NCBI GenBank assembly: GCA_036003365.1 | Contig: DASYSL010000099.1 | Span: forward strand, 1-16,431 | Direction: 5' to 3' | Length of the DNA: 16,431 nucleotides | Source of the DNA: DASYSL01 sp036003365 | GTDB lineage: Bacteria > Eisenbacteria > RBG-16-71-46 > DASYSL01 | Shown here: piece by piece, positions 1 to 8,166 of the stretch | How the letters are laid out: each line of letters starts with the position of its first letter | How positions within the stretch are numbered: position 1 is the stretch's first letter | Translations under genes and position numbers: made by a program | The notes under the pieces: generated by a model | The model's database searches: none | What the model saw: only the letters and a program-made list of their open reading frames with translations | Told to the model about the DNA's origin: nothing

Positions 1-2
1 CG

Positions 3-1271
3 CTCGTCGATGCCGAGCCACGGCGCATCTTTCATCTGAGGACGGCCGGGGCGGCCGGCGGCGCGGACCAGGAGGCGGTGAGTCGCCTCGAGGACGGGGC
101 CATCGCCGTGGTCGGCGAAACCATTGCCGAGGTGGGCTCGACGAGCGATCTGTTGTCGCGCTGGGAGGCGCGAGAGACGCTCGACGCTTGCGGTGATCTG
201 GTGACACCTTCGTTCTCCGATCCGCACACCCATTTGATCTTCTCCGGAGAGCGCTCGGCCGAGTTCTCCGCGCGCATGAGCGGGCGGCCGGCCGGGTTGG
301 ACAGCGGCATCGCGAGCACCGCGCGAGCCACCGAAGCGGCGAGCGACGAGGAGCTGGTCACGCTCCTGCGGCGCAGGCTCGACGAGTGGTTGTGCGCGGG
401 CGTGACCCTGGTGGAGATCAAGAGCGGATATGCGTTGAGCGTGGAAGGCGAGCTCAGGTTACTGAGGCTCGCGAGAGCGGCGGCGGAAGATCATCCGGTG
501 GAAGTGGTCACGACGGTCCTGGCCGCGCATGGATTGCCGCAAGGATACGACGCCCAGGCCTACCTCGACCAAGTGGTCTGGCCCGTCACGGAGCAGGCGC
601 GCCGTGAAGGGTTGGCCGAGTTCGCGGATGCGTTCGTCGAGCCGGATCTGTTTCCGGTGGAGGTGGCGGAGCCGTATCTGCGACGGGCCGCGGAGATCGG
701 GCTCGGGGTTCGTGTCCACGCCGATCAGCTGCAGGGCTCGGGGGCAGCGGCGATGGCGGCGCGCCTGCGCGCGGCCAGCGCTGACCATCTGGAACGGATG
801 GCGGCCGAGGATGCCGCTCTTCTGGCCGCGGCGGGAACGATCGCCGTGCTCGCCCCCGGCGCGGTGCTCACCATGGAAGGACGGGGCGGGTCGCGTCCAC
901 CGGTTCGCGCCATGCAGGAGGCCGGCGTGGCGATCGCGCTCGCCACCGATTTCAATCCCGGCTCGTCGACCGTGGCCTCGCCCGCGCTCTGTCTTGGCTT
1001 GGCGTGCCGGCTCTTCGGTCTGACCCCGGAAGCCGCCTGGACGGGCTTCACCGCCAACGCGGCGGCGAGCCTGGGTCGCGGCCGCACACGCGGGCGCTTG
1101 GGGGCGGGCTATCGGGCTGATTTCTCCTTGTGGCCTGCCAAGCGCGCCACGGACCTGGTGTACCACCTGAATGCGCATCGCCCGCGCGAGGTGGTCGTGG
1201 CCGGGAAGCGCGTCGTGCGCGACGGCCGGCTGGTCTCCGCTCCTTCGGAAGTCACGCCTCTCTTCGAATAG
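3..1271 (+). CDS. hutI: Imidazolonepropionase (5' partial)
   Basis: This amidohydrolase opens the ring of 4-imidazolone-5-propanoate to give N-formimino-L-glutamate, the third step of histidine degradation, in the cytoplasm. The frame is open from base 3. A GTG at 78 could serve as a start, but the residues before it fit the N-terminal strand region of the family, so the true start probably lies before the window. Numbered from the GTG, the metal motif is His50-x-His52 in SDPHTHLIFSGERSAEF, another His is in HADQL (His214), and the Asp ligand is in ATDFNPGSS (Asp291). GVTLVEIKSGYAL and the closing GRLGAGYRADFSLW are also typical. The 397 residues from the GTG plus about 25 upstream match the usual length of 400-420. 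The next gene begins 9 bases downstream and encodes the next pathway step, so the two are probably co-transcribed. The identification is firm; only the start is uncertain. Confidence 0.93.
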   Translation, partial: LVDAEPRRIFHLRTAGAAGGADQEAVSRLEDGAIAVVGETIAEVGSTSDLLSRWEARETLDACGDLVTPSFSDPHTHLIFSGERSAEFSARMSGRPAGLDSGIASTARATEAASDEELVTLLRRRLDEWLCAGVTLVEIKSGYALSVEGELRLLRLARAAAEDHPVEVVTTVLAAHGLPQGYDAQAYLDQVVWPVTEQARREGLAEFADAFVEPDLFPVEVAEPYLRRAAEIGLGVRVHADQLQGSGAAAMAARLRAASADHLERMAAEDAALLAAAGTIAVLAPGAVLTMEGRGGSRPPVRAMQEAGVAIALATDFNPGSSTVASPALCLGLACRLFGLTPEAAWTGFTANAAASLGRGRTRGRLGAGYRADFSLWPAKRATDLVYHLNAHRPREVVVAGKRVVRDGRLVSAPSEVTPLFE

Positions 1272-1280
1272 GAGAAACGA

Positions 1281-2804
1281 ATGCCGCGCCTGGTCGAGTG
1301 CGTTCCCAACTTCAGCGAAGGTCGCGATCGCGCCGTGGTCGACGCCATCGCCGCCGCCATCGAAGCCGTGCCGGGAACCACGCTGCTCGATGTCGAGCTG
1401 GACGTCGATCACCACCGCTCGGTCTTGACGTTCGTCGCCGAGCCGGAAGTGGCGCTCGAGGCCGCGTTCCAGGCGGCGAGCATGGCGCGCGAGCGCATCG
1501 ATTTGCGCAGGCACAAGGGACAGCATCCGCGCATGGGTGCGGTCGACGTGATTCCCTTCATTCCCATCGAAGGCGTGACCTTGGACGAGTGCGTGGAGCT
1601 GGCGCGGCGGCTGGGGAAGCGCGTGGGGGAGGAGCTGGGGATTCCTGTCTTCTTGTACGAAGCGGCGGCCACGCGCCCCGACCGCGAGAATCTGGCCGAG
1701 GTGCGGCGCGGCGAGTTCGAAGGCTTGGCGGAGAGGATGGGCACCGATCCCGATCGCGTGCCCGATTTCGGCCCGTCGCGCATTCACGAGTCGGCCGGGG
1801 CGGTGGCCGTGGGAGCGCGGCGGCCGCTCGTCGCCTTCAACGCCAATCTCGCCACGCCCGATGTCGCCGTGGCCAAGGCGATCGCCAAGGCGATCCGCTT
1901 CGCCGATGGCGGCTTGCGCTACGTGAAGGCGCTGGGCTTCGCCATCCGCGACGGACGCCAGGCGCAGGTCTCGATGAATCTCGTGAACACCGACGGCACG
2001 CCGATCCACCGCGTGCTCACGCTCATCGATGCCGAAGCGCGCCGCCATGGCACCTACGTGACGGGCTGCGAGGTGGTGGGGCTGGTGCCGCAAGCCGCAT
2101 TGCTCGACGCCGCCGAGCACACGCTGCGTCTCGAGAGCTTCCGGCGCGATCAGGTGCTGGAGATCCGCATGCGCCGTCCGCCGGCGGGCGCCGGGGTCAC
2201 GGTGGGCGATTTTCTCGAGCGCGTGAGCGAGGGGACGCCGACGCCCGGCGGGGGCTCGGTCGCCGCCCTGGCGGGCGCGCTCGCCGCCGCCCTCGTGCAA
2301 ATGATGGCCGGGCTCACCATCGGCAAGAAGAAGTACGTCGAGGCCGAAAACGAGATGAAGCAGGTGCGGGAGCGATCCAGGGTCTTGCGGGATCGGCTGA
2401 CCGCCCTGGTGCGCAGGGACAGCGAAGCGTTCGAGGCCGTGCTGGCCGCCGGACGGCTGCCCAAGGCCACCCCGGAGGAGGCGAAGGCCCGGGAAGAGGC
2501 TCTCGGCCGGGCCAACCTGGAGGCCGCGAAGGTACCCCTCGAAACCGCCCAATTGGCGCTCGAAACCGCACTTCTCGCGGCCCGGGCAGCCGAAATTGGC
2601 AATGTCAACGCGGTCACCGATGCCGGGACGGCGGCCTGGATGGCCCGTGCAGCCGGCGAGGGGGCCCTCCTCAACGTGCAAGTCAACCTACAGTCGCTAG
2701 GGGAGTCTGCCGATAAGCAAGACGTCGAGAAGGAGGCGCGCGAGCTGCACGCACGCCTGGCTGCCGCGACCGACGCTGCCTCGGCCGTGGTCAACGCCCG
2801 ATGA
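1281..2804 (+). CDS. ftcD: Bifunctional glutamate formimidoyltransferase / formimidotetrahydrofolate cyclodeaminase
   Basis: The 507-residue protein transfers the formimino group of formiminoglutamate to tetrahydrofolate, releasing glutamate, then cyclises it to 5,10-methenyl-THF with loss of ammonia. Residues 1-300 are the transferase, starting RLVECVPNFSEGRD. The catalytic His falls at His82 in KGQHPRMGAVDVIPFIP, the number it has in the mammalian enzyme as I recall it, and folate-site motifs such as GFAIRDGRQAQVSMNL follow. Residues 305-507 are the cyclodeaminase, with the TPTPGGGSVAALAGALAAAL glycine loop at 319-338 and GNVNAVTDAGTAAWMA near the C-terminus. Many bacteria carry these as separate genes; here they are fused as in animals (human protein 541 residues). 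AGGAG at 1270-1274 overlaps the hutI stop and fixes the ATG start. No domain looks truncated. Confidence 0.94.
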   Translation: MPRLVECVPNFSEGRDRAVVDAIAAAIEAVPGTTLLDVELDVDHHRSVLTFVAEPEVALEAAFQAASMARERIDLRRHKGQHPRMGAVDVIPFIPIEGVTLDECVELARRLGKRVGEELGIPVFLYEAAATRPDRENLAEVRRGEFEGLAERMGTDPDRVPDFGPSRIHESAGAVAVGARRPLVAFNANLATPDVAVAKAIAKAIRFADGGLRYVKALGFAIRDGRQAQVSMNLVNTDGTPIHRVLTLIDAEARRHGTYVTGCEVVGLVPQAALLDAAEHTLRLESFRRDQVLEIRMRRPPAGAGVTVGDFLERVSEGTPTPGGGSVAALAGALAAALVQMMAGLTIGKKKYVEAENEMKQVRERSRVLRDRLTALVRRDSEAFEAVLAAGRLPKATPEEAKAREEALGRANLEAAKVPLETAQLALETALLAARAAEIGNVNAVTDAGTAAWMARAAGEGALLNVQVNLQSLGESADKQDVEKEARELHARLAAATDAASAVVNAR

Positions 2805-2841
2805 TTCAGCACCGCCGGCATGACGGCGTGAGGGCCCCTGG

Positions 2842-4626
2842 GTGGAGAAGACTCTCGAGATCAAGCGACGGGCGCAGAAACGTCTGCAGGCCGGGGACAT
2901 CGACGGCGCCGTCGCTGAATACGAAAAGCTGCTCGGATCGGAAGAAGCCGATCCGTACGTCTTCGTCACGCTCGGAGACCTTCTGTTCAAGAAGGGCCAG
3001 CGCCACGAAGCCGCCCGCCGCTATCGTGACGCGGCTCAGTCGTACGAGCGCTCCGGTCTCATCAAGAACGCCATCGCGGTGTGCAAGAAGATGGTGCGTC
3101 TCAGCCTCGAGACCGCCGACACCACGCGCTACTTGGGCGAGCTGCACGCCCAGGACGGCCTGACCTCCGAAGCCACCGTCTATTTCGTCCAGTTCGCCGA
3201 TCACAGCTTGTCGGTCGGCGAGCGCCGCGCCGCCGCCGACGCGCTCGACCGCGCCGCCCATCTCACGCCCGAGAATCCGCACACCTGGGAGCGGGTGGGC
3301 GAATTGTGGGGGCTCGAGGGCGAGTCCTTGCGCGGTGCCCAGGCTCTCTTGCACGGCGCCGACGCGCACGAGCGCATCGGACAAGGGCGCGACGCCGAGC
3401 GCTTGCGCGAGCGCGCCGAGGAGATGCACCCCGGCGCCCAGGATTACATGCGCCAGAACGGCGACACCTCGGCGCTCACCGCCAAGATGCCCGAGCCGCC
3501 GTCGATGGAGATGTCGGCGCGCGAGAACGCAGCACCTCCCACCATGTCGTCGGCTGCGGTCGCCAACGGGCGTTCCGCGGTCGAGGGACTCGACTCACGC
3601 TCCTCTTTCGTTCCTCCGGCAGCCGGGGCCGTCACGCGCGAAGCGCTGGACGCGCCTCTCGGAGAGACCTGGAATGCCGCAGCCACCCAGGCGGCGTCCG
3701 GTCCAGACGAAGAGGCAGCGAGCGAGATCGATCCCTCGACCGGGGACGTGCCGGCCGACGTGCAGACGCTGCTCGGCCGCGCGCGCGAGTTCCTCTCGGC
3801 GGGCGAGCGTGAGCGCGCCGCCGAGGAGCTGCTCGCCGCCGCGCAGAGCTGGGAGTCGCAAGGCGGACTCGAGCAAGCGGCATCGATCTATCACGAGCTG
3901 TCGAAGAGCCCGCAGGCCACCGAGCGTCTCTACCGCTTGTGGCTCGCCAACTGTGAGCGCCGCCAGGTGTGGCCCGAGGCGTCGATCGTGTGCTGCGAGC
4001 TGGGCGATCTGGCGCTCGCCGCGCAGGAGCCGGCGGCGGCGCACGAGTGGTTCGTGCAAGCCTTGTCCTACGATCCGGACAATCAGCGCGCCGCGCGTCG
4101 CCTCGAGCGCCTCAAGGAGTGGGGCGAGCGTAATCAGCAGGAGCCGCTGCCCACGCCCGACGACCGCATCACGGTCACGCGCCGCATGTCCGAGGACTTC
4201 GACGTCGATCTCTCCGAGATCGTCCACGCCTTCCAGGAAGGCGTGCAGAACCAGGTCCAGATGGATGACGCGCGCAGCCGCTTCGATCTCGGCATGACGT
4301 ACCGGCAGATGGGTCTGCTCGACGAAGCCGTAGCCGAGTTCCGTCTCGCGTCGCGTAGCTCCGCGCTCAAGATCATGGCGCTCGACATGCTCGGCAGAGC
4401 CCTGCTCGAGCGTGGCGACTTCGGCGCCGCCATCGCCGAGCTGGAGCGCGCGCTTTCGGTTCCCAGCCTGCCCATTGATGCGGAAGTCAACTTCCGTTAC
4501 AACCTTGGGTTGGCACTGGAAGCTTCGGGCCGTGTGGTGGAGGCGCTGGAGCAGTTCGAGCGCGTCTTCCAGAGCGAACCCAATTACCCGGAAGTGGCCC
4601 TCAAAATTCGCGAATTGAGGCGCTAG
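2842..4626 (+). CDS. Cytoplasmic tetratricopeptide-repeat protein
   Basis: The 594-residue protein has no signal peptide or membrane segment, so it is probably cytoplasmic. Residues 5-200 form helical TPR-like repeats with recurring GDIDGAVAEYEKLL and LGDLLFKKGQRHEAARRY patterns. Residues 210-305 are a Pro/Ala/Ser/Glu-rich linker likely to be disordered. Residues 305-594 hold further repeats, including DEAVAEFRLAS and EALEQFERVFQSEPNYPEVA. The segment around 455-503 (HAFQEGVQNQ then LGMTYRQMGLLDEAVAEF) resembles a conserved TPR pair that I recall from large deltaproteobacterial TPR proteins. TPR arrays bind partner proteins; the partner here cannot be read from sequence. The frame has a stop at 2821-2823 and GTG 2842 is the first usable start, with a weak GAGGG upstream. 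The stop lies 40 bases before the PHP gene, so the two are probably co-transcribed. No gene-specific function is assigned. Confidence 0.85.
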   Translation: MEKTLEIKRRAQKRLQAGDIDGAVAEYEKLLGSEEADPYVFVTLGDLLFKKGQRHEAARRYRDAAQSYERSGLIKNAIAVCKKMVRLSLETADTTRYLGELHAQDGLTSEATVYFVQFADHSLSVGERRAAADALDRAAHLTPENPHTWERVGELWGLEGESLRGAQALLHGADAHERIGQGRDAERLRERAEEMHPGAQDYMRQNGDTSALTAKMPEPPSMEMSARENAAPPTMSSAAVANGRSAVEGLDSRSSFVPPAAGAVTREALDAPLGETWNAAATQAASGPDEEAASEIDPSTGDVPADVQTLLGRAREFLSAGERERAAEELLAAAQSWESQGGLEQAASIYHELSKSPQATERLYRLWLANCERRQVWPEASIVCCELGDLALAAQEPAAAHEWFVQALSYDPDNQRAARRLERLKEWGERNQQEPLPTPDDRITVTRRMSEDFDVDLSEIVHAFQEGVQNQVQMDDARSRFDLGMTYRQMGLLDEAVAEFRLASRSSALKIMALDMLGRALLERGDFGAAIAELERALSVPSLPIDAEVNFRYNLGLALEASGRVVEALEQFERVFQSEPNYPEVALKIRELRR

Positions 4627-4645
4627 CGCGCACACGGCGCGGCGG

Positions 4646-4661
4646 CCTCCCGCCTCGGAGG
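4646..4661 (+). promoter_or_regulatory. Hairpin covering the ribosome-binding site of the PHP gene
   Basis: CCTCC at 4646-4650 is the exact complement of GGAGG at 4657-4661, with a six-base loop between them. GGAGG is the only good Shine-Dalgarno sequence for the PHP gene, so in RNA it could be masked. The stop codon of the TPR gene lies 20 bases upstream of the stem, so a terminating ribosome could open it and couple the two genes. The complementarity is seen directly; the regulatory role is inference. Confidence 0.4.
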
Positions 4662-4665
4662 TGTT

Positions 4666-5511
4666 CTGACCGCCCGCCCGCCGACCTGCGATCTGCACTG
4701 CCATTCCCTCTGGTCGGACGGAACCGAGCCACCCGCTCAAGTGGTCGAGCATGCCCTGGCCAAGGGCGTCTCCGCGCTCGCCCTCACCGATCACGACACG
4801 CTGGAAGGGCTTCCCGAGGCGCGGGCCCGCGCCGAGGGCACGGGACTGCGCGTCATCTCGGGGGTCGAGCTGTCGAGCGCCGAGCATGGCGCCGAGGTGC
4901 ACGTGCTCGGCTATTTCGTCGACGAGAATCTGGAGGAGCTGTCGAGCGCTCTGGCGCGCTTCCGCGAGGTGCGACGCGAGCGCGCGCGCCTCATGCTCGA
5001 GCGTCTGTCGAGCATGGGCATGCCGCTCTCCGAGGAAGACGTGTTCGCGCGCGCCAAGGGCGGCACGGTGGGGCGGCCGCACGTGGCCGAAGCCCTGGTC
5101 GCGCAGGGGCACGTGGGCTCGCTCGACGAAGCGTTCCGGCGTTATCTGGGCAATCATGGTCCCGCCTGGGTGCCCAAGCCGGTGCTCACGCCCATCGAGG
5201 CGGTGCAGCTCGTGCGCCGCGCCGGCGGCGCCGCCGTGGTCGCGCACCCGGCCACCATCGGGCGCGACTCGCTGATCGCCGATCTCGCCAAGCAGGGTCT
5301 CGCCGGGCTCGAGTGCATTCATCCCAAGCACGATCCGTCGACCGTCGACCGCTACCGCGAGATGGCGAACAAGCTCGGCCTCGTGGTCACCGGCGGCTCG
5401 GACTGCCACGGGCGGCGCCCCGGCGGCAGCATGATCGGCTACGGCGACGTGCCGGCGGCCGTGGTGGACGAGCTCGAGGAAGCCGCGCGCTCGGTGCGCG
5501 GGAGCCGCTGA
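4666..5511 (+). CDS. PHP-domain phosphoesterase, TrpH/YciV (RNase AM) family
   Basis: The protein is a metal-dependent phosphoesterase of the polymerase-and-histidinol-phosphatase superfamily. Characterised relatives act as a 3',5'-nucleoside-bisphosphate phosphatase or a 5'-3' exoribonuclease on short RNA. Counting from CTG 4666 (281 residues), the metal-site motifs are CDLHCHSLWSDG (His11, His13), ALTDHDTLEGLP (Asp42, His43), GVELS (Glu68), AAVVAHP (His194) and GGSDCHG (Asp246, His248). The insert with TVGRPHVAEALV and FRRYLGNHGPAWVPK is typical of this family. The frame has no ATG, GTG or TTG between the upstream stop at 4624 and the HxH motif, and the GTG at 4741 would delete that motif. 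CTG 4666, just after GGAGGT (4657-4662), is therefore the best start. The total length suits the family (E. coli YciV is about 293). The exact substrate is not known. Confidence 0.85.
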   Translation: MTARPPTCDLHCHSLWSDGTEPPAQVVEHALAKGVSALALTDHDTLEGLPEARARAEGTGLRVISGVELSSAEHGAEVHVLGYFVDENLEELSSALARFREVRRERARLMLERLSSMGMPLSEEDVFARAKGGTVGRPHVAEALVAQGHVGSLDEAFRRYLGNHGPAWVPKPVLTPIEAVQLVRRAGGAAVVAHPATIGRDSLIADLAKQGLAGLECIHPKHDPSTVDRYREMANKLGLVVTGGSDCHGRRPGGSMIGYGDVPAAVVDELEEAARSVRGSR

Positions 5512-5527
5512 TACGACGGAAACCCGC

Positions 5528-8020
5528 GTGACCGACGCCGCCACCGGCGTGCGCCGGCTGGCGTACGCGGGCGCCCTCACCGCGCTCGCGATCGGCATCT
5601 GCTACCTCGAGCAGATCCCATGGTTCGAGCTGCAGAGCGTGGTCGTGTTCGCCGCCGGCTATCTCCTCGGCGCGCGCACGGGCGCGATGGTGGGCGGCCT
5701 CGCCATGGGTCTCTACTCGCTCGCCAATCCGTATGGTCTCGCGCATCCCGTGGTTCTCGCCTCGCAGGTGTTGGGCCGCGCCTTCGTCGGGCTCACCGGC
5801 GGGTGGGCGGCGCGGCTCGGCTTGCCGCGGGCGGCGGCGGGACGCGCGGCGGCTCTCGTGGCCTGGGCCGCGGCGGGGGCACTCTTCTACGACGCCATCA
5901 CCAACGTGGGGACGGGGCTCGTGTTCGGCGCCCTCGTGCCCTCGCTGGTCATGGGCGCGCCGTGGGCGCTCGCTCATCTCCTCTCCAACGCCGCCGTGTA
6001 CGCGGTGGTCGGCGTGCCGTTGACGGTGGCGCTCGACACGCGGCGGGGCGCGTTGGTGGCAGGTGTCGCGGCGGCCATCCTCGTGGGCTTCGCCATTCCG
6101 GCGCGCGCCGAGCTCCCGGACTCCACCCAGACGTTCGTGCCCGACACGGTGCTGCGCATTCTTCCCGACACCACGAAGAAGCCGGTGCGCGTGCCGCCGG
6201 CGATCGAATTCTTGCGCGGGCCGCCGCGCTGGGTGATCGAGAGCAATCCGCAGGAGCGGCTGCGCCACGCGCCCGTCGGCAACGACGACGCGTGGAGCGC
6301 CGTGGGAGCCGCACCGCGCTTCTATGAAGACAAAGGTGACGTCGAGCCGCTGTCCTTCGCCGGCTATCCGGCGATCCTCCTTGGCGGAAGCGGGGAGGTG
6401 GCGTCTCAGACCGCGCGCTCGACGCCCTGGCAGGAAGCGGGAGCGGTGCCGGGCGGGGCGCGCGAAGCGACCGGCTGGACGCCGACCCCGTTCGCGCTCG
6501 CCGACACCTCGGACGAGCTGGGCTGGAGCTACCCGGCGGCCTTGCCGCTGTGGGGCTCGCGCGGCGAGTGGGGTTCGACGAGCGAGCCGCGCCGCGGCGA
6601 CATCGCCTCCTCGGCCGCATGGCTCGGCATCGGACGCAAAGGGCGCACCGACCAGGGATTCCTGCTCGATGCCGGGCGCGCGCGCAACGGCACCGACGTC
6701 GGTCTTCTGTGGAGCGCGTGGACGCGCGCCTCCGATCCCCTGGGCGAGCTCGGCCCGAGCGGCGAGCACGCGCTCCAGGTGCGCCTGCACGCCCATGCCG
6801 CGCGCGTGTTCTTCGTCATGACTCACGACTCGCACCGGGTGGCCACGCAGGACTCGATCGGCTTCCAGTTCGAAAGCCGCGGCAACGAGCGTACGGCTTT
6901 CCAGACCGGGTGGAGCGCGCCGGGGCAGGGGCCGTTCGTGCGCCTGGCCGGCGAGCACATCGAGCAGCACTTCATCTCCAACGGACCGGTGATCGATCTC
7001 CTGCTCCAGAAGACGCGCGAGAACTCGGCCGGAGTGGTGGCCGGCATCCGGCGCGGCGGCTGGACGGCGGAGCTCCATGGCGGCTGGTCGCGCGAGCGGC
7101 TCCGGCGCACGCTCGGCTTGCAGGGTGATGCGCCCGAAGACGTCGAAGCTTGGCGCGGCGGACCGGCCGTGGGCGGCACCGCATGGGGCGGCCGGCTCGA
7201 CGCCGGTCTCACCGTCGAGCGCGCGCAGGGCCGCACGCTCGCTCTGCCCGCATTCTCGTGGCTTCGCGATCTCGGCACGCGCCTGCGGGTCGACGCGCGC
7301 GCGGCCAACGTGACCGCACCCATCCACGTCGAGACGGGAGCGCTCGATCCGGCGGCCAACCCCGAGAGCCTGGTGACCCGCGGCTGGTCGGGGTCGGTGG
7401 GCATCCGCTACGGCGATCCGGAAGTCGAGCTCGCGATCGAGGACACTTCCTCGGTGCGCGCCGCACCCGCGCCGCGGCCGTCGCGCCCCTTCGCGGGGCG
7501 CTTGGCACTTGTGGGCTGGGACGTGAGGGACCAGGCGTTCGCCGCCTTCGGTCTCTTCGCCCGCGACGTGCTGACGGGGGAGACGGTGATCGCCAACGCC
7601 AAGGGCGCCGCCCTGGTCGGCGCCTTCGAATGGTGGCCCAAGGTGTGGCTGCAGATCGGTGGCACCGGTTACGGGTCGGCGCGCGAGACGCCTGTCGGCG
7701 TGGCGGTGGCCGATCCCGATTACCGCTGGATCACCTGGGCGGGGCCTCGCCTGACGCTCTTCTCGGGAAGCCTCGACGTGCAGATCCTGGGCGAGCTCGA
7801 CGTGGTCGGGCCGCGCGCCGCCAGCGACGAGAACTTGCCAGCCTTCGTGCGCCCGGGCGCGCGCGCGGTGCTCGGCTTCGGCGACGCCTGGGTCGTGGTC
7901 CGCGGCGTCGATCTCGACGACGTGCGCCATCCGCTTCCCGGCCGCAATGCCTTCGGCGATCGTTTGCTGTCCTCGGGCCGCGAGATCCGCGCTTCACTGG
8001 AGTGGCGCTTCCGCAACTGA
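5528..8020 (+). CDS. Fusion: ECF-transporter S-component-like membrane domain + outer-membrane beta-barrel-like domain
   Basis: This 830-residue frame has two unlike halves. Residues 9-168 form about six hydrophobic segments with the small, Gly/Ala-rich helices and the FYDAITNVGTGLVFG motif of ECF-type S-components, the substrate-binding subunits of vitamin and micronutrient importers. A seventh segment, residues 171-194, begins with TRRG, has a hydrophobic core and ends in Ala-Arg-Ala before Glu195, like a Sec signal peptide with a signal-peptidase-I site. Residues 195-830 are mostly soluble, with alternating polar/hydrophobic strands, Gly and aromatic residues, and an end of SLEWRFRN, consistent with an outer-membrane beta-barrel. 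I see no TonB box or clear plug domain. GTG 5528 is the chosen start, 16 bases after the PHP stop, with a weak ribosome site. In-frame GTG 6026 (Val167) could start the barrel separately. No ECF ATPase or T subunit is in the window. The substrate is unknown. Confidence 0.7.
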   Translation: MTDAATGVRRLAYAGALTALAIGICYLEQIPWFELQSVVVFAAGYLLGARTGAMVGGLAMGLYSLANPYGLAHPVVLASQVLGRAFVGLTGGWAARLGLPRAAAGRAAALVAWAAAGALFYDAITNVGTGLVFGALVPSLVMGAPWALAHLLSNAAVYAVVGVPLTVALDTRRGALVAGVAAAILVGFAIPARAELPDSTQTFVPDTVLRILPDTTKKPVRVPPAIEFLRGPPRWVIESNPQERLRHAPVGNDDAWSAVGAAPRFYEDKGDVEPLSFAGYPAILLGGSGEVASQTARSTPWQEAGAVPGGAREATGWTPTPFALADTSDELGWSYPAALPLWGSRGEWGSTSEPRRGDIASSAAWLGIGRKGRTDQGFLLDAGRARNGTDVGLLWSAWTRASDPLGELGPSGEHALQVRLHAHAARVFFVMTHDSHRVATQDSIGFQFESRGNERTAFQTGWSAPGQGPFVRLAGEHIEQHFISNGPVIDLLLQKTRENSAGVVAGIRRGGWTAELHGGWSRERLRRTLGLQGDAPEDVEAWRGGPAVGGTAWGGRLDAGLTVERAQGRTLALPAFSWLRDLGTRLRVDARAANVTAPIHVETGALDPAANPESLVTRGWSGSVGIRYGDPEVELAIEDTSSVRAAPAPRPSRPFAGRLALVGWDVRDQAFAAFGLFARDVLTGETVIANAKGAALVGAFEWWPKVWLQIGGTGYGSARETPVGVAVADPDYRWITWAGPRLTLFSGSLDVQILGELDVVGPRAASDENLPAFVRPGARAVLGFGDAWVVVRGVDLDDVRHPLPGRNAFGDRLLSSGREIRASLEWRFRN

Positions 8021-8024
8021 GAGG

Positions 8025-8050
8025 TGGGTCCGCGGTCGCGGGCCCATTTC
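8025..8050 (+). terminator. Candidate intrinsic terminator after the fusion gene
   Basis: Bases 8025-8033 pair with 8038-8046 in a nine-base-pair GC-rich stem with one G-U wobble and a four-base loop GGTC. TTT follows at 8047-8049. It starts 5 bases after the stop of the barrel fusion gene. The T run is short, so termination may be weak or need Rho. Confidence 0.5.
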
Positions 8051-8101
8051 ACCGTTCCGCAATGGGCGGTGACTTCGGCAACGACCGAGCGCCGGGCGAC
8101 T

Positions 8102-8109
8102 GCTAGACT
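8102..8109 (+). promoter_or_regulatory. Possible -10 element upstream of the comEA-like gene
   Basis: GCTAGACT at 8102-8109 contains TAGACT, a fair housekeeping -10 hexamer in otherwise very GC-rich DNA, 57 bases before the ATG of the comEA-like gene and downstream of the terminator candidate. No good -35 hexamer sits at the right distance (8081-8087 is only CGACCG-like). It is offered as a weak candidate. Confidence 0.3.
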
Positions 8110-8166
8110 CGGCTCGCCCTCCGCTTCACGCTGCCGATCTCACGCCGCTCCCGGTCGGGACCTTCC

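Noticed and set aside
459..2681. Minus-strand open frame of 740 codons opposite hutI and ftcD
   Set aside because: It is the same antisense effect of high GC; the sense strand encodes two well-recognised enzymes across it.
2801..3163. ATG overlapping the ftcD stop with a 120-codon open frame
   Set aside because: It is Ser/Arg/Thr-rich without any domain and lies out of frame inside the TPR gene.
5387..7930. Minus-strand open frame of 847 codons opposite the fusion gene
   Set aside because: Arg/Ala/Gly/His-rich without motifs; the + strand frame has membrane and strand patterns and a plausible start and stop.
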